NCBI GenBank assembly: GCA_019414055.1
Contig: DXMV01000014.1
Span: 124,001-188,000 of the forward strand
Origin: Collinsella sp.
GTDB lineage: Bacteria > Actinomycetota > Coriobacteriia > Coriobacteriales > Coriobacteriaceae
Direction of reading: 5' to 3'
DNA length: 64,000 nt
Shown here: positions 17,352-26,696 of the stretch, one piece after another
How the letters are laid out: each line of letters starts with the position of its first letter
How positions within the stretch are numbered: the stretch's first letter is position 1
Notes under the pieces: generated by a model
Told to the model about the DNA's origin: nothing
The model's database searches: none
Seen by the model: only the letters and a program-made list of their open reading frames with translations
Program-made: the position numbers and the translations under genes

Positions 17352-18841
17352 GAGCTTCTCCTTTGGACCGTGGCGTTGGAGGCGAGCGGGATGGACACTG
17401 CAAGCGTAAAGGGCGGGGCGGCGTGGACTTCCAGGCTGCCGCCCAGATTCTGTGCGACATGCCTCATACCAGGGATACCCGTTCCCTCGTGATACGATAC
17501 GGGTGCAGGCGCGCCGTCGTTAGAAACGGTCATCCGCGCAACAGCACCGTCTTCCGACGTCTCCTGCCACAGGCGCACATGGACCTGATGGGCCTGCGCA
17601 TGCTTGGTGGCATTGGTCGAGGCCTCGCGGATAATCTGCAGAAAGGCTGCAGCGACACGCACGTCCTCAGGCAGCGCGCCCTCAACATCGATCTGCACGC
17701 TCACCAGACCAAAGGCATGGACGATATCGCCCAGTTGCTCTGCCGGTTCGGCGTCGCCCCCGCTGCGCAGATCGGCAGCGATTGAGCGCAGCAGCGGGTC
17801 GATCTGCTCGAGTGACTCGTCATCCAGACGTCCCTCCTCCAGATAACGATGGAGGATGGACAGGCGCTGCCCGATCACGTCGTGCACGCGAGCGCGCATA
17901 CGCAGATAGGCCGCATTGTCAGCAACTTTTTTGACCTCTTCGATCTGCGATTGAAGTTCTTGGCCCGCAAGCTCGAGCAGTCGGTTGGCGTGCGCCAGGC
18001 GGTCATGGGCATGTGCGTACTCCGTCACGTCCAAGCCGATGATGCGCTCCAAGGGGCGACCCGAAACCATAACGTCGTCGCACACAAACAGGCGAATCTC
18101 GGAGGGAGAAACCTCGACCACCGCGCGTGTCTCACCAAAGCGATCCAGGTCAATTCGAACGCGGTCTTTGCTGCTCTCGGGCATCTGGGCGCTGAGCTTT
18201 CGAAGGCCGTTCCATGTGCCGCTCATATCGTGCAAGTCGGTGGGCATGTGAAGCTCAGCGAGGTTTTTGCGCATGCAGCGGTTCATGAGCAACGGATGGC
18301 CCTTTGAATCCAGATACAGGATGCCGACGGGAATCACGTTGATGGTTTCGATCGTCGAGAACGCGGTGATATCTTCTTGGCGGTTACGGACGTCCATCAA
18401 GAGCGCCGCGATGGAGCGGAACAGGAAGAACGCTCCCTCTGCGATAAGGACCGTGGTCCACGCCGAGCCCATGGCAAAAACCACCGGCGGTGTCACGGCG
18501 GCAACAAGCAGCAGCTCGGCCAGCATGACGGGGCGACGATAGTGCACCATAAGCACTACGCCGTAGGCAAAGATCGCGGCATTGAGCCACAGCGCTCCGC
18601 CCATTGCCCTGGCGCAAACGTCAAGCGGCGCCACCAGATATGAGCCAGACGACGCGAACAAAATGACAGCCGAGATGACCAAGTGAAGCACAAGGCTCGC
18701 CTCGTAGGCGCAAATCACCTTACGGTTATAGGACGAGCGGCGCGATGCGATGAGCGGGACGTGGATCGTCTGTAGACACGCAGCCAGGGCAAAGACAACA
18801 TCGAGCGCAACGATTTGGGGAAGGATGAGCGAAATCTGCAT
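17348..18841 (-). CDS. Membrane sensor histidine kinase (HisKA_3 type)
   Basis: 497 aa. Six hydrophobic helices in the first 170 residues, then a PAS-like region (about 175-290: INVIPVGILYLDSKGHPLLMN) and a coiled linker. The dimerisation domain has phospho-acceptor motif RVHDVIGQRLS, and the HATPase domain has N-box REASTNATKHA and G-box GTGIPGMRH. It should phosphorylate the regulator encoded directly downstream. It follows the other sensor gene by two bases. Confidence 0.88.
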   Translation of the reverse strand: MQISLILPQIVALDVVFALAACLQTIHVPLIASRRSSYNRKVICAYEASLVLHLVISAVILFASSGSYLVAPLDVCARAMGGALWLNAAIFAYGVVLMVHYRRPVMLAELLLVAAVTPPVVFAMGSAWTTVLIAEGAFFLFRSIAALLMDVRNRQEDITAFSTIETINVIPVGILYLDSKGHPLLMNRCMRKNLAELHMPTDLHDMSGTWNGLRKLSAQMPESSKDRVRIDLDRFGETRAVVEVSPSEIRLFVCDDVMVSGRPLERIIGLDVTEYAHAHDRLAHANRLLELAGQELQSQIEEVKKVADNAAYLRMRARVHDVIGQRLSILHRYLEEGRLDDESLEQIDPLLRSIAADLRSGGDAEPAEQLGDIVHAFGLVSVQIDVEGALPEDVRVAAAFLQIIREASTNATKHAQAHQVHVRLWQETSEDGAVARMTVSNDGAPAPVSYHEGTGIPGMRHVAQNLGGSLEVHAAPPFTLAVSIPLASNATVQRRSS

Positions 18842-18843
18842 CG

Positions 18844-20643
18844 TTACTCACCCGCCCTCGGCATCAAGACGATCATGCGCAGCTGGCCGGGCTCGCCCTC
18901 AAGGCGGTATGCCACGTTGCGCCCTTGCAGAGCGCTTTCGAGCTCTTGCGCAGCGGGCGTCTGCGAAAGATCTTCATCATCGTTGGAAAAAAGCGTGGCG
19001 CGCAGCTCGACACTGTACCGGTCATGGTCACCCAAGTGATACATGAGCGCCGGGTGATCGGTGGTGTAGGCAAAAAACGCAAAGTCATACACGCAGTCGT
19101 ACAGGGCGCTTACCGTACTGGCGTGCATCGGGCGCCGTATGGCGATAATCGAGGCGCAATCGACATCGATGGTGCGCAGGTCGCTTGCGAGCTCGTTGGC
19201 AATGAGCTGAATGCGGTCGCGATCAAAGCCGCTCTCCCCGTGCTGCGCCAGCGTGAGCGACCCCTTGCGCTTGCAATAGGCGACGAGCATCTTGGCGCGC
19301 TGCAGCATGCGGTAACGCTCGTGAGAAGACGCTTCGTCGGTCAACGGCGGCAGCGAGCTCAGCAGGTCATACATCTCTTCGAGCGCGCGGGCGAGTGCCT
19401 GGTCCACGTCTTGGACCAGCAAGGTCTCGGCCTCTTGATCTGCCAGATGCGTCTTAAGATCGTAGTCGGCCGTGAGCAGCTCATTTTGGCGCTGCAGCTC
19501 CATGCGACGATGTGCCAGTTCACGGTTAAGCTCGTTGAGCTCCGACACGTCTTGGGCAAGCAGGGCCGATCCGCCCAGCAGTGGAAAGGCGCGATACATT
19601 ACATCGGGATCGGACGCCACGGCAAAGGCATGGGCATGCCCGTGTTCCTGGGCCCGAAGCTCTTCGCACACGCCCGCCGGCATTGGCTTCGACACCGGTG
19701 TGGCATAGACTTCCTGCAGGTCGCGCGTTAGAACTTTGAGGTCGAGCGGCAAGGTGTCGAAGATGCCGGCGATGTCGTGATACGACGGAATGACACCGCA
19801 ATCGAGACAGATTTCCATCGCCACCACGCACAGGACGCAATAGACGAGCGAAAAGTTGAGCCTCCATGCCCAGGGCACGCGCAGCGCATACGAGATGGCA
19901 AAGAATGCGCCACCCAGCAGTACGAGCGCCGCCGTGCCCGAGAAACGCTGGATGCGAAAGGACGAGGACCGACCAACCAGGATAAAAAAGGCCACAAAGT
20001 TAAAGGCCGTCCACAACAAGACAGCGAAATAACCCCAGCCGTACGTGTAATCATTGCTCCAGGTGTCGCTTGTACGGTCAAAGCGGAAGACCTGCTGGTG
20101 AAAATCGTTGGTGAGCACAAATCCGATAAGCAGGATGGCCACAATCCACAGCGCAGCGCAGTAGCGGCGACCCAGGCGGTGCTGTTCCACGCCCGCGAGG
20201 CGCAGGCCGCACAGCTGGTAGAGCAGCGGAATGATCGTCATGGGCACGTAGTACAGGTACCACAGCACGGTGGCATAGAACGGCGTGAACGACTTGTACT
20301 TGAGAATGACTTCGATCATCCAGAGGGCACAGATAGTGGCGACGGCAACAAGGCGGCGGCGCAACACATAGTCCAAACAGCGCAGGTACGCCAACACACC
20401 CCAAATTGAAAACGCAATTCCGGCTATGAGCAACGGGAGGGAGCTCGAATGAATGAGTCCGTCCACAACTTCTTTGGATACCTCACCATAGGCAGGCACG
20501 GTGTTGGAAAGTTTGGGGTCGAAAGCGAGCAGCGCCGGTAAGACTGCCAAAAGCATGAGGAACAGCGCGGTGATGGCGCCGGCGAAAGCAAAGACGCGGT
20601 GACGGTACACCTGATGTGTTATGCCAACAAGGAATCGCGGCAT
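18844..20643 (-). CDS. Membrane sensor protein without a recognisable kinase ATPase domain
   Basis: 599 aa from the ATG at 20643. Seven or eight hydrophobic segments in the first 330 residues have the shape of the histidine-kinase N-terminal 7TM sensor region. A cytoplasmic helical region (about 385-460, heptad-like LNELNRELAHRRMELQRQNE) and a C-terminal domain follow. That domain ends RLEGEPGQLRMIVLMPRAGE, like the last strands of an HATPase, but no N- or G-box is seen. It probably works with the adjacent kinase as co-sensor. Starts at 20727 or 20820 are possible; a candidate -10 near 20730 argues for the shorter one. Confidence 0.65.
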   Translation of the reverse strand: MPRFLVGITHQVYRHRVFAFAGAITALFLMLLAVLPALLAFDPKLSNTVPAYGEVSKEVVDGLIHSSSLPLLIAGIAFSIWGVLAYLRCLDYVLRRRLVAVATICALWMIEVILKYKSFTPFYATVLWYLYYVPMTIIPLLYQLCGLRLAGVEQHRLGRRYCAALWIVAILLIGFVLTNDFHQQVFRFDRTSDTWSNDYTYGWGYFAVLLWTAFNFVAFFILVGRSSSFRIQRFSGTAALVLLGGAFFAISYALRVPWAWRLNFSLVYCVLCVVAMEICLDCGVIPSYHDIAGIFDTLPLDLKVLTRDLQEVYATPVSKPMPAGVCEELRAQEHGHAHAFAVASDPDVMYRAFPLLGGSALLAQDVSELNELNRELAHRRMELQRQNELLTADYDLKTHLADQEAETLLVQDVDQALARALEEMYDLLSSLPPLTDEASSHERYRMLQRAKMLVAYCKRKGSLTLAQHGESGFDRDRIQLIANELASDLRTIDVDCASIIAIRRPMHASTVSALYDCVYDFAFFAYTTDHPALMYHLGDHDRYSVELRATLFSNDDEDLSQTPAAQELESALQGRNVAYRLEGEPGQLRMIVLMPRAGE

Positions 20644-20811
20644 GGCGAAGAGCCTGCCGCCCCTAGGATCCGCTACGGGCGCGGATCGGGCGGCCGCGTG
20701 GCCAATATGTCGTGCGCGGGTACCCATAGTGCTTTTAGTGTACCGACAGGCAGGCTCAAAAAACGGGCCACATGTCCCAAAATCCGCCGACGGCAAGGAG
20801 TGTCCCCAGCG

Positions 20812-20842
20812 ACTAATCATTTAAGTACGTCCCCAATGACTA
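20812..20842. repeat. R1 palindrome upstream of the sensor operon
   Basis: AATCATT...AATGACT around TAAGTACGTCCCC; one arm is imperfect. Confidence 0.75.
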
Positions 20843-20850
20843 CCAATGAC

Positions 20851-20914
20851 GAGAGTGGATAATCTCCCACTTTGAGCCCACAAACAAGCCAAAAACGGGA
20901 GATTATCCACTCTC
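20851..20914. repeat. Long palindrome, family R2 (copy 2)
   Basis: 18-nt perfect arms (20851-20868, 20897-20914) around a TTTGAGCCC centre. It covaries with the copy at 288-351. It is immediately flanked on both sides by R1 copies, as in the degenerate cluster near 1.1-1.3 kb. Confidence 0.85.
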
Positions 20915-20924
20915 ATTCTGCGGG

Positions 20925-20954
20925 CACTCATTTAAGTACGTCCCCAATGAGTGC
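20925..20954. repeat. R1 palindrome (GCACTCATT...AATGAGTGC)
   Basis: A standard R1 copy with loop TAAGTACGTCCCC, 10 nt from the R2 copy. Confidence 0.85.
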
Positions 20955-20963
20955 TTTCTTAAC

Positions 20964-21002
20964 AAGGCGCCCGGAGGGCATTAACTGCTCGCCGGGTGCC
21001 TT
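20964..21002 (-). terminator. Terminator hairpin of the GH1 gene
   Basis: AAGGCGCCCGG (20964-20974) pairs with CCGGGTGCCTT (20992-21002). Minus-strand reading continues GTTAAGAAAG, so the T-run is poor. Confidence 0.55.
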
Positions 21003-21031
21003 GGTTAGAAGGCTATGGTTGTTGGGAAACC

Positions 21032-22462
21032 TTAGGCCAGGTCCTCGCCGTTCGTCTCGATGACGTGTTTGTACCAGTCGAAGCTCTTCTTTTTAGAACG
21101 CTTGAGGGTGCCGTTGCCGGCGTCGTCGCGGTCCACATAGATAAAGCCATAGCGCTTGGACATCTCGCCCGTGCCGGCAGACACCAGGTCGATCGGGCCC
21201 CAGGTGGTGTAGCCCAGCAGGTCAACGCCGTCCTCGGTCACCGCATCGCGCATCGCGGCGATGTGCTGGCGCAGGTAGTCGATACGGTAGTCGTCGTTGA
21301 TGGAGCCATCCTCCTCGACAACATCCTTGGCGCCCAGACCGTTCTCGACCACAAACAGCGGCTTCTGATAGCGGTCGTACAGGTCGTTGAGGGTGATGCG
21401 GAAGCCCAGCGGATCGATGGCCCAGCCCCACTGGCTCTCCTGCAGGTAGGGGTTCTTGGCGCCGGCGAAGGCGTTGCCCTGGGTGCGCTCGACATCAGGG
21501 TTATCGGCACCGGCGGAACAACGGGTGCTGTAATAGCTAAAGCTGATGAAGTCGACGGTGTTGGCGGCCAGGATCTCGCGGTCCTCGTCCGTCATGCCCA
21601 CATCGATGCCCAGACGCTCGAGCTTCTTGACGGCATAGGCCGGGTAGTAACCGCGGCTCTGAACGTCGACAAAGAAATAGTTGCTCTGGTTGTCGAGCTG
21701 CGCCTGGCGCACATCGCCCGGACGGCAGCTGTAGGGGTAGTAGCTACCTGCGGCAAGCATGCAACCGATCTTGACCTCAGGGTCGATCTCGTGAGCGATC
21801 TTGGTTGCCCAGGCGCTGGCGACGAGCTCGTTGTGGGCGGCCAGGTACTCGACGGCCTCCTTGTTCTCGCCCTCCTCAAAGACCAGACCGGCACCCATAA
21901 ACGGCAGGTGCAAGATCATATTGATCTCGTTGAAGGTAAGCCAGTACTTCACCAGGCCCTTGTAGCGGGTGAAGATCGTGGTCGCGAGGTTCTTGTAGAA
22001 GTCGATGAGCTTGCGGTTACGCCAGCCGCCGTACTCCTTGATAAGGTGGATCGGGCAGTCGAAGTGCGTGATGGTCACGAGCGGCTCGATGCCATGCGCC
22101 TGACACTCGCGGAAAACGTCCTCGTAGAAGGCCAGGCCGGCCTCGTTGGGCTCGGTCTCGTCACCGTTGGGGAAAATGCGGGTCCACGCCAGGCTCATGC
22201 GGAAGGTCTTAAAGCCCATCTCGGCAAAGAGGGCGATGTCCTCCTTGTAGTGGTGGTAGAAATCGATGCCGGTCTGCGCGGGATAGTAATAGCCGTCCTC
22301 GAAGTCGAGCATCTTGCGCTGGCCGGAGACCACCGCATAGCGCTCGGGGCCGTGCGGTGCCACGTCCACGTTGGCCAGGCCGCGGCCGTCCACGTCGTAA
22401 GCGCCCTCGCACTGGTTGGCAGCCGTCGCGCCGCCCCACAGGAAGTCTTTACGGAAAGCCAT
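21032..22462 (-). CDS. 6-phospho-beta-glucosidase (GH1)
   Basis: 476 aa. Cytoplasmic hydrolase of phosphorylated beta-glucosides delivered by PTS uptake. Acid/base E179 (TFNEIN) and nucleophile E373 (VVENGLG) are present. The 6-phosphate loop is intact (S428, K436, Y438 in SAGTGEMSKRYGF), which separates it from plain beta-glucosidases. Full length for the family. AAAGGA precedes the ATG. No TAAAC-type operator is seen in front of it, so its link to the regulon at 8.5 and 29 kb is functional inference only. Confidence 0.92.
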   Translation of the reverse strand: MAFRKDFLWGGATAANQCEGAYDVDGRGLANVDVAPHGPERYAVVSGQRKMLDFEDGYYYPAQTGIDFYHHYKEDIALFAEMGFKTFRMSLAWTRIFPNGDETEPNEAGLAFYEDVFRECQAHGIEPLVTITHFDCPIHLIKEYGGWRNRKLIDFYKNLATTIFTRYKGLVKYWLTFNEINMILHLPFMGAGLVFEEGENKEAVEYLAAHNELVASAWATKIAHEIDPEVKIGCMLAAGSYYPYSCRPGDVRQAQLDNQSNYFFVDVQSRGYYPAYAVKKLERLGIDVGMTDEDREILAANTVDFISFSYYSTRCSAGADNPDVERTQGNAFAGAKNPYLQESQWGWAIDPLGFRITLNDLYDRYQKPLFVVENGLGAKDVVEEDGSINDDYRIDYLRQHIAAMRDAVTEDGVDLLGYTTWGPIDLVSAGTGEMSKRYGFIYVDRDDAGNGTLKRSKKKSFDWYKHVIETNGEDLA

Positions 22463-22606
22463 GCATCAATCCTTTCACACGCTGTTTGTCGTGGCTTCAG
22501 TATCCCCGTAAGCAGCGCGCTACTCAACGGCAACGGCGCAGGTCGACACTTCTTTTCGCGCACAGGCGCCCCGCAGCCGCCCCTGCCTGACACTTTCTGA
22601 TACCGC

Positions 22607-22657
22607 CGCCCCAAACCACCACAAAGGGGACAGGCACCTTTGTGGTGGTTTGGGGCG
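22607..22657. repeat. R3 palindrome with 21-nt perfect arms
   Basis: Arms 22607-22627 and 22637-22657 pair perfectly around GGACAGGCA; the core is CCACCACAAAGG. It begins five bases past the stop codon of the DUF4867 gene and probably acts as its terminator or 3'-end structure. Confidence 0.85.
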
Positions 22658-22662
22658 ATGCG

Positions 22663-23307
22663 CTAGTCGCGAGTGATGTCGAGGTTCTTGCCGATGAGGC
22701 CTACGTAGCCGCCCTCGGCAGCCTTGGGGCTGTCAGCATGGCAGAGGACCCACTTGTCGGCCTTCCAGTAGCAGTAGCTGTCACCGGCGGCAGGCATGTC
22801 GGCTGCAGCCTCGGGGCGCGGACCATTGGTGCCAGCGGGAAGCGCCACCATCACCTGGAAGCCGCCGTCGTCGACCATGCACGGCGTGTAGTGGAGCGTG
22901 GTGTTGAAGACTTCGACGACCGTACCCGCCGGCACGCGGAACGCCTTGACGCACGCGGTGTCGAGCTTGCCGTCCTCGATCTCCCAGCGATGCGCCACGA
23001 GCAGGATAAAGTCGCGGGCGCCCAGGTTAAACTCGCTGGCGCGGTGACACTCCAAGCAGTTGAGGCGTGTGTTGTGGCCGTTGCACCAGCCGAGCTGGAA
23101 GGGGCGGCCGCCAAACATGAGAAAACCCAATTTGTCGGCATCCTTGACGCCCTCGAGCTCCGGCGCGCTTGCTACGTACTTGCTGCCCTCGGGAATGGGC
23201 GTGGCAGAGAGCGCCTCGAGCACGGGCGACGTGAGCTCGGACGGAACGTTATCCCAAACGTTGCCATAGGATTTGAACTCGGGATCGTTGACAGAGTAGA
23301 TATGCAT
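22663..23307 (-). CDS. DUF4867 family protein
   Basis: 214 aa. A cupin-like soluble protein (FRVPAGTVVEVFNTTLHYTPC resembles a cupin strand pair); the metal-like residues W/C/H in LGWCNGHNTRLNCLECHRASEFN are conserved in appearance. The family has no assigned reaction that I know of; it often sits near sugar-phosphate genes. CAGGAG precedes the ATG at 23307; the in-frame start at 23343 has no ribosome site. An inverted TGTTCGT/ACGAACA pair lies just upstream (about 23324-23343) and may be an operator. Confidence 0.7.
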   Translation of the reverse strand: MHIYSVNDPEFKSYGNVWDNVPSELTSPVLEALSATPIPEGSKYVASAPELEGVKDADKLGFLMFGGRPFQLGWCNGHNTRLNCLECHRASEFNLGARDFILLVAHRWEIEDGKLDTACVKAFRVPAGTVVEVFNTTLHYTPCMVDDGGFQVMVALPAGTNGPRPEAAADMPAAGDSYCYWKADKWVLCHADSPKAAEGGYVGLIGKNLDITRD

Positions 23308-23391
23308 GTTCACTCCTGTTCGTTTATGTGACAGTACGAACATTCTAGAACAAACATGAGCGATTTTGAACGCTCATCCCGACCACTCAAC

Positions 23392-23423
23392 AAAAAGGCG
23401 CCCCCGCATAAGCGAAGGCGCCC
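23392..23423 (-). terminator. Terminator of luxS
   Basis: GGCGCCC (23397-23403) and its partner (23417-23423) form a self-complementary hairpin. On the minus strand it is followed by TTTTTG (23392-23396). Confidence 0.8.
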
Positions 23424-23451
23424 AATGCGCGCGTTTTGGACGATAAAGTCC

Positions 23452-23940
23452 TTACGCCTGCTGATAGTGCAGGTGCTTCTCGTCGATATCGGCCAGGTCG
23501 CGGTCGAGGTAACGGCGCGCAAGCCAATTTGCCATGGGGAGGTTCTGGTCCAGGTAGTTGCCGCACTCCTCGGGAGCGGCACCGGGGACATCGCCCTCAA
23601 AGCCCGCGACAAACTCGAACAGCTCGCGCACGAGCGGCAAGATCTCCTCGCTCGTCACCTCGCCAAAAACGACGAGGTAAAAGCCCGTGCGGCAGCCCAT
23701 GGGCCCAAAGTAGACGATACGGCTCGACCACTCGGCATGATTGCGAAGGAACGTCGCGCCCAGGTGCTCGATGGTGTGGCACTCGGCCGTGTTCATGACC
23801 GGCTCTTTGTTGGGCGTGGTCAGGCGCAGGTCAAACGTGGTGACGGCGGCACCGGTCGCCGGATCGCGGTCGATGCGGCTCACGTACACGCCAGGCTCAA
23901 GCAGCAGATGGTCAACGGAAAAACTCGCGATACGCTCCAT
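23452..23940 (-). CDS. luxS: S-ribosylhomocysteine lyase
   Basis: 162 aa, normal length. It cleaves S-ribosylhomocysteine to homocysteine and the AI-2 precursor DPD in the activated methyl cycle. Metal ligands H55, H59 (HTIEHL) and C126 (EECGNY), catalytic E58 and C83 (GCRTGFY) are all present. AGAGGA precedes the ATG at 23940. No pfs gene is nearby. It has its own terminator, so it is probably monocistronic. Confidence 0.96.
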   Translation of the reverse strand: MERIASFSVDHLLLEPGVYVSRIDRDPATGAAVTTFDLRLTTPNKEPVMNTAECHTIEHLGATFLRNHAEWSSRIVYFGPMGCRTGFYLVVFGEVTSEEILPLVRELFEFVAGFEGDVPGAAPEECGNYLDQNLPMANWLARRYLDRDLADIDEKHLHYQQA

Positions 23941-24045
23941 GGCAGATCCTCTCGATAGTCAATTTAGGACGGGGCTCTTTTAGCTGATTCGAATGGTCGC
24001 ACCAATCATACCAGTCAAAAAAGCCCCGTCCCAAAAGAGCTACCC

Positions 24046-24080
24046 GGGACGGGGATCAATGAGTTTTAAATCCCCGTCCC
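24046..24080 (-). terminator. Terminator of the FGGY kinase operon
   Basis: Arms 24046-24056 and 24070-24080 (GGGACGGGGAT) form an 11-bp stem. Further along the minus strand a second GGGACGGGGCTTTTTT segment (24016-24032) can pair with 23967-23976. The same GGGACGGGGC-T6 word ends the nucleoside hydrolase operon at 30375-30391. Confidence 0.7.
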
Positions 24081-24092
24081 AGAAAAATCATT

Positions 24093-25583
24093 CTAGGCAG
24101 TGTACGAGATGGTGGCGGCTACGGCATGACGCCAGCCGGCGATCTTTTTGGCTCGCTCGTCGGCAGACATGGCAGGCTCCACGATGCCGCGGGCGCCGTA
24201 GACGTCGACGACATCGCGCGTGTACATGCCCAGCGCAATGCCGCAGGCCCAGGCCGCACCCAGGCCGCTCATCTCGTCGTTGCTCGCAATGCGGATGGGC
24301 GAGCCGACCAGGTCGCCCTCAAACTGCATCAGGTACGCGTCGCGCGTGGGACCGCCGTCAACACGAAGCTCGGCCAGCGCCGCGCCCGAATCCTCGACCA
24401 TCGCATCAATGACGTCAAAAATCTGATAGGCAATCGACTCGTCGGCGGCCTTTACGAACTCCGCGCGGCCCGTGGTGCGCGTCATGCCAAAGACGCAGCC
24501 CTCGGCATCGCTCGCCCAGTGCGGCGCGCCCAGGCCAGTGAACGCCGGCACAAGGTAGACACGGCTCGCCGGATTGGCGGCGTAGCACAGGTCGGTGACT
24601 TCCTCGGGATTGTTGATGAGCTCCAGGTCGTCGCGCAGCCACGTCTTGACGGCGCCGGCGTAGCTCACGTTGCCCTCGAGCACATACTCGGTCACGCCGT
24701 CCATACGCCACGCAAGCGAGCTCGAAAGCCCGTGCGAGCTGGCAACGAACTCGACGCCGACGTTCATCATGACCGAGCTGCCGGTGCCATAGGTCGCCTT
24801 GGCCATGCCGCGGCTGTGGCAGCCCTGGGCAAACAAGGCGGCATGGCTGTCGCCGAGCACACCGTGAATGGGCACGGGCGCCGGCAAAAAGCCGCCCAGA
24901 TCCGTCGTGCCGAACATGCCATCGGAGTCGGTCACCTGCGGCAGGCAGGCAGGATCGACGCCAAAGGCCTCACACACCGGCTCACTCCAGCAGCCACGGC
25001 GCAGGTCAAAGAGTTGTGTGCGGCTGGCGTTAGACCAGTCGCAGCGGAACTCCGCGCCGCCCGTGAGCGTCCAAACCACCCAGGCATCGATGGTGCCCAG
25101 ACACAGCTCGCCTGCCGCCGCGGCCTCGGCAGCCGTGGGAACGTTCGCGAGAATCCAAGCCATCTTGCCCGCCGGATAGTAGGGCGAGAGTACCAGACCC
25201 GTCGTGTCGCGCACCAGCTCGGCCACACCCTCGCGCGCGGCCAGCTCGTCGCACAGCTCACGGGCGCGGGCGCACTGCCACACCACGGCGTCGCACAGCG
25301 GCTCGCCCGTCGTGCGCCTCCAGGCAACGGTGGTCTCGCGCTGATTGGAGATACCGATGCCGGCGACGTCGGCCGGATCGACCCCGGTCTCCTCCACCAC
25401 GGCGCGTGCCACGGCCAGCACGTTAGCGGCGATCTCGGCTGGATCATGGCTCACCCAGCCGGCCTCGTTGACAATCTGGCGATGCGGGCGATCGGCACGA
25501 TGAATCAAATGGCCGCCCTCGTCCACCAGCAGCGCCTTGGTACCCTGCGTGGATTGATCGATTCCGATGATGTATTTGCTCAT
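24093..25583 (-). CDS. FGGY-family sugar kinase, candidate D-apulose kinase
   Basis: 496 aa. Two RNase-H-like ATPase halves: N-terminal IIGIDQSTQGTKALL, ISNQRETT, and C-terminal GGPTRDAYLMQ and GLGAAWACGIALG. It phosphorylates a ketose or polyol. It resembles glycerol/xylulose kinases, but the operon (isomerase, split transketolase) argues for a ketopentose such as D-apulose. CAGGAG precedes the ATG. It is last in the operon, 174 nt after the transketolase C-subunit, and its own terminator follows. Sequence alone cannot fix the substrate; xylulose or ribulose remain possible. Confidence 0.85.
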   Translation of the reverse strand: MSKYIIGIDQSTQGTKALLVDEGGHLIHRADRPHRQIVNEAGWVSHDPAEIAANVLAVARAVVEETGVDPADVAGIGISNQRETTVAWRRTTGEPLCDAVVWQCARARELCDELAAREGVAELVRDTTGLVLSPYYPAGKMAWILANVPTAAEAAAAGELCLGTIDAWVVWTLTGGAEFRCDWSNASRTQLFDLRRGCWSEPVCEAFGVDPACLPQVTDSDGMFGTTDLGGFLPAPVPIHGVLGDSHAALFAQGCHSRGMAKATYGTGSSVMMNVGVEFVASSHGLSSSLAWRMDGVTEYVLEGNVSYAGAVKTWLRDDLELINNPEEVTDLCYAANPASRVYLVPAFTGLGAPHWASDAEGCVFGMTRTTGRAEFVKAADESIAYQIFDVIDAMVEDSGAALAELRVDGGPTRDAYLMQFEGDLVGSPIRIASNDEMSGLGAAWACGIALGMYTRDVVDVYGARGIVEPAMSADERAKKIAGWRHAVAATISYTA

Positions 25584-25757
25584 GTACTCTCCTGTCTCCC
25601 CCGTCGATTCAAAAACTAAAACCCGACGGACAAGGAGCGAGCGGTCGTCAAGTGCCGCAGATCGCCGTGAAAGAGGGCCGCCGCGTACTTTGTGTACGCA
25701 AGCGACGGTTTGAACGGCAAGGTGCGGTGCTTGGCGGCCGCGCAGCGTCTGTTTCTA
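25584..25757. other. Spacer between transketolase and kinase genes, nothing assigned
   Basis: 174 nt without a supported gene. It contains the small hairpin GCGTAC/GTACGC and a frame that continues across both neighbours without a ribosome site. It looks like inserted sequence in an otherwise tightly packed operon. Confidence 0.4.
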
Positions 25758-26696
25758 CTAGTTGCCGAGGAACTCGGCGACCGTCTTGGCGATTCCCTCG
25801 CCGGTGAGCCCGTAGTGCGCAAAGACCTCGGGGCTCGTGCCGGTGATGACCGGCGCATCGGGCAGGGAGAGGCACTTGACCGGACGCGGGCAATGCTCGC
25901 CCACGACCTGCGCGACCATGGAACCCAGGCCGCCGAAGGGGCTGTGCTCCTCGACCGTCACGACGGCACGCGTGGTACCGGCGGCCTCGATCACGGCCTC
26001 GGCGTCGAGTGGCTTGACGCAGTACATGTCGAGCACCGTTGCCGAGATTCCCTGCTCGGCCAGCAAATCGGCGGCGTCCACGGCATGGCGGACCATCTCA
26101 CCGGTGGCGACAAGCGTCACATCGGTGCCGCGACGCACCCAGGTGGCGCGATCCATCTGGAACGGGCACTCGCCCTCGGCGTACACGTCCTCGACCGGGT
26201 TGCGCCCCACGCGGATGTAGGCCGGCTTGTTGTCGGCTACCAGGGCGCGCACAAGCTCGGCGGTCTGGAAGCGGTCGCTCGGCAGATACACGCGCATGTT
26301 GGGAATCGCGCTCATGGCGGCGATATCCTGCGCGGAGTGGTGGCTCATACCCAGGGCGCCATAGGACACGCCGCCCGAGATGCCGATGAGCTTGACGTTG
26401 GTGTTGGAGTACGAGACGTCGACCTTGCACTGCTCATACGAACGCGTGGTCACAAAGGACGCCGGCGAGGCGGCCCAGGCCTTCTTGCCGCACGAGGCCA
26501 TGCCGGCGGCGATGCTCACCAGGTCCTGCTCGGCAATGCCGACCTCAATGGACTGCTGGGGATACTGATCGAAGAACGGCGTGAGCGATGCGGAGCCGCG
26601 GGAGTCGGAGCACAGGACGACGATGTCTCTGTCAGTTGCGGCGGCCTCGAGCAGCGTGTCGCAGATAACCTTGCGGTTGGCGATCTTGTTAGCCAT
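25758..26696 (-). CDS. Transketolase, C-terminal subunit
   Basis: 312 aa. Pyrimidine-binding and C-terminal domains of a split transketolase: IEVGIAEQDLVSIAAGMA contains the conserved Glu that activates thiamine diphosphate, and VEEHSPFGGLGSMVAQVV is the C-domain hallmark. The ATG at 26696 overlaps the end of the N-subunit gene by eight bases, with GGAGG inside that gene, so translation is coupled. Split transketolases include the apulose-4-phosphate enzyme (AptA/AptB) of D-apiose catabolism; context supports that reading. Confidence 0.9.
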   Translation of the reverse strand: MANKIANRKVICDTLLEAAATDRDIVVLCSDSRGSASLTPFFDQYPQQSIEVGIAEQDLVSIAAGMASCGKKAWAASPASFVTTRSYEQCKVDVSYSNTNVKLIGISGGVSYGALGMSHHSAQDIAAMSAIPNMRVYLPSDRFQTAELVRALVADNKPAYIRVGRNPVEDVYAEGECPFQMDRATWVRRGTDVTLVATGEMVRHAVDAADLLAEQGISATVLDMYCVKPLDAEAVIEAAGTTRAVVTVEEHSPFGGLGSMVAQVVGEHCPRPVKCLSLPDAPVITGTSPEVFAHYGLTGEGIAKTVAEFLGN

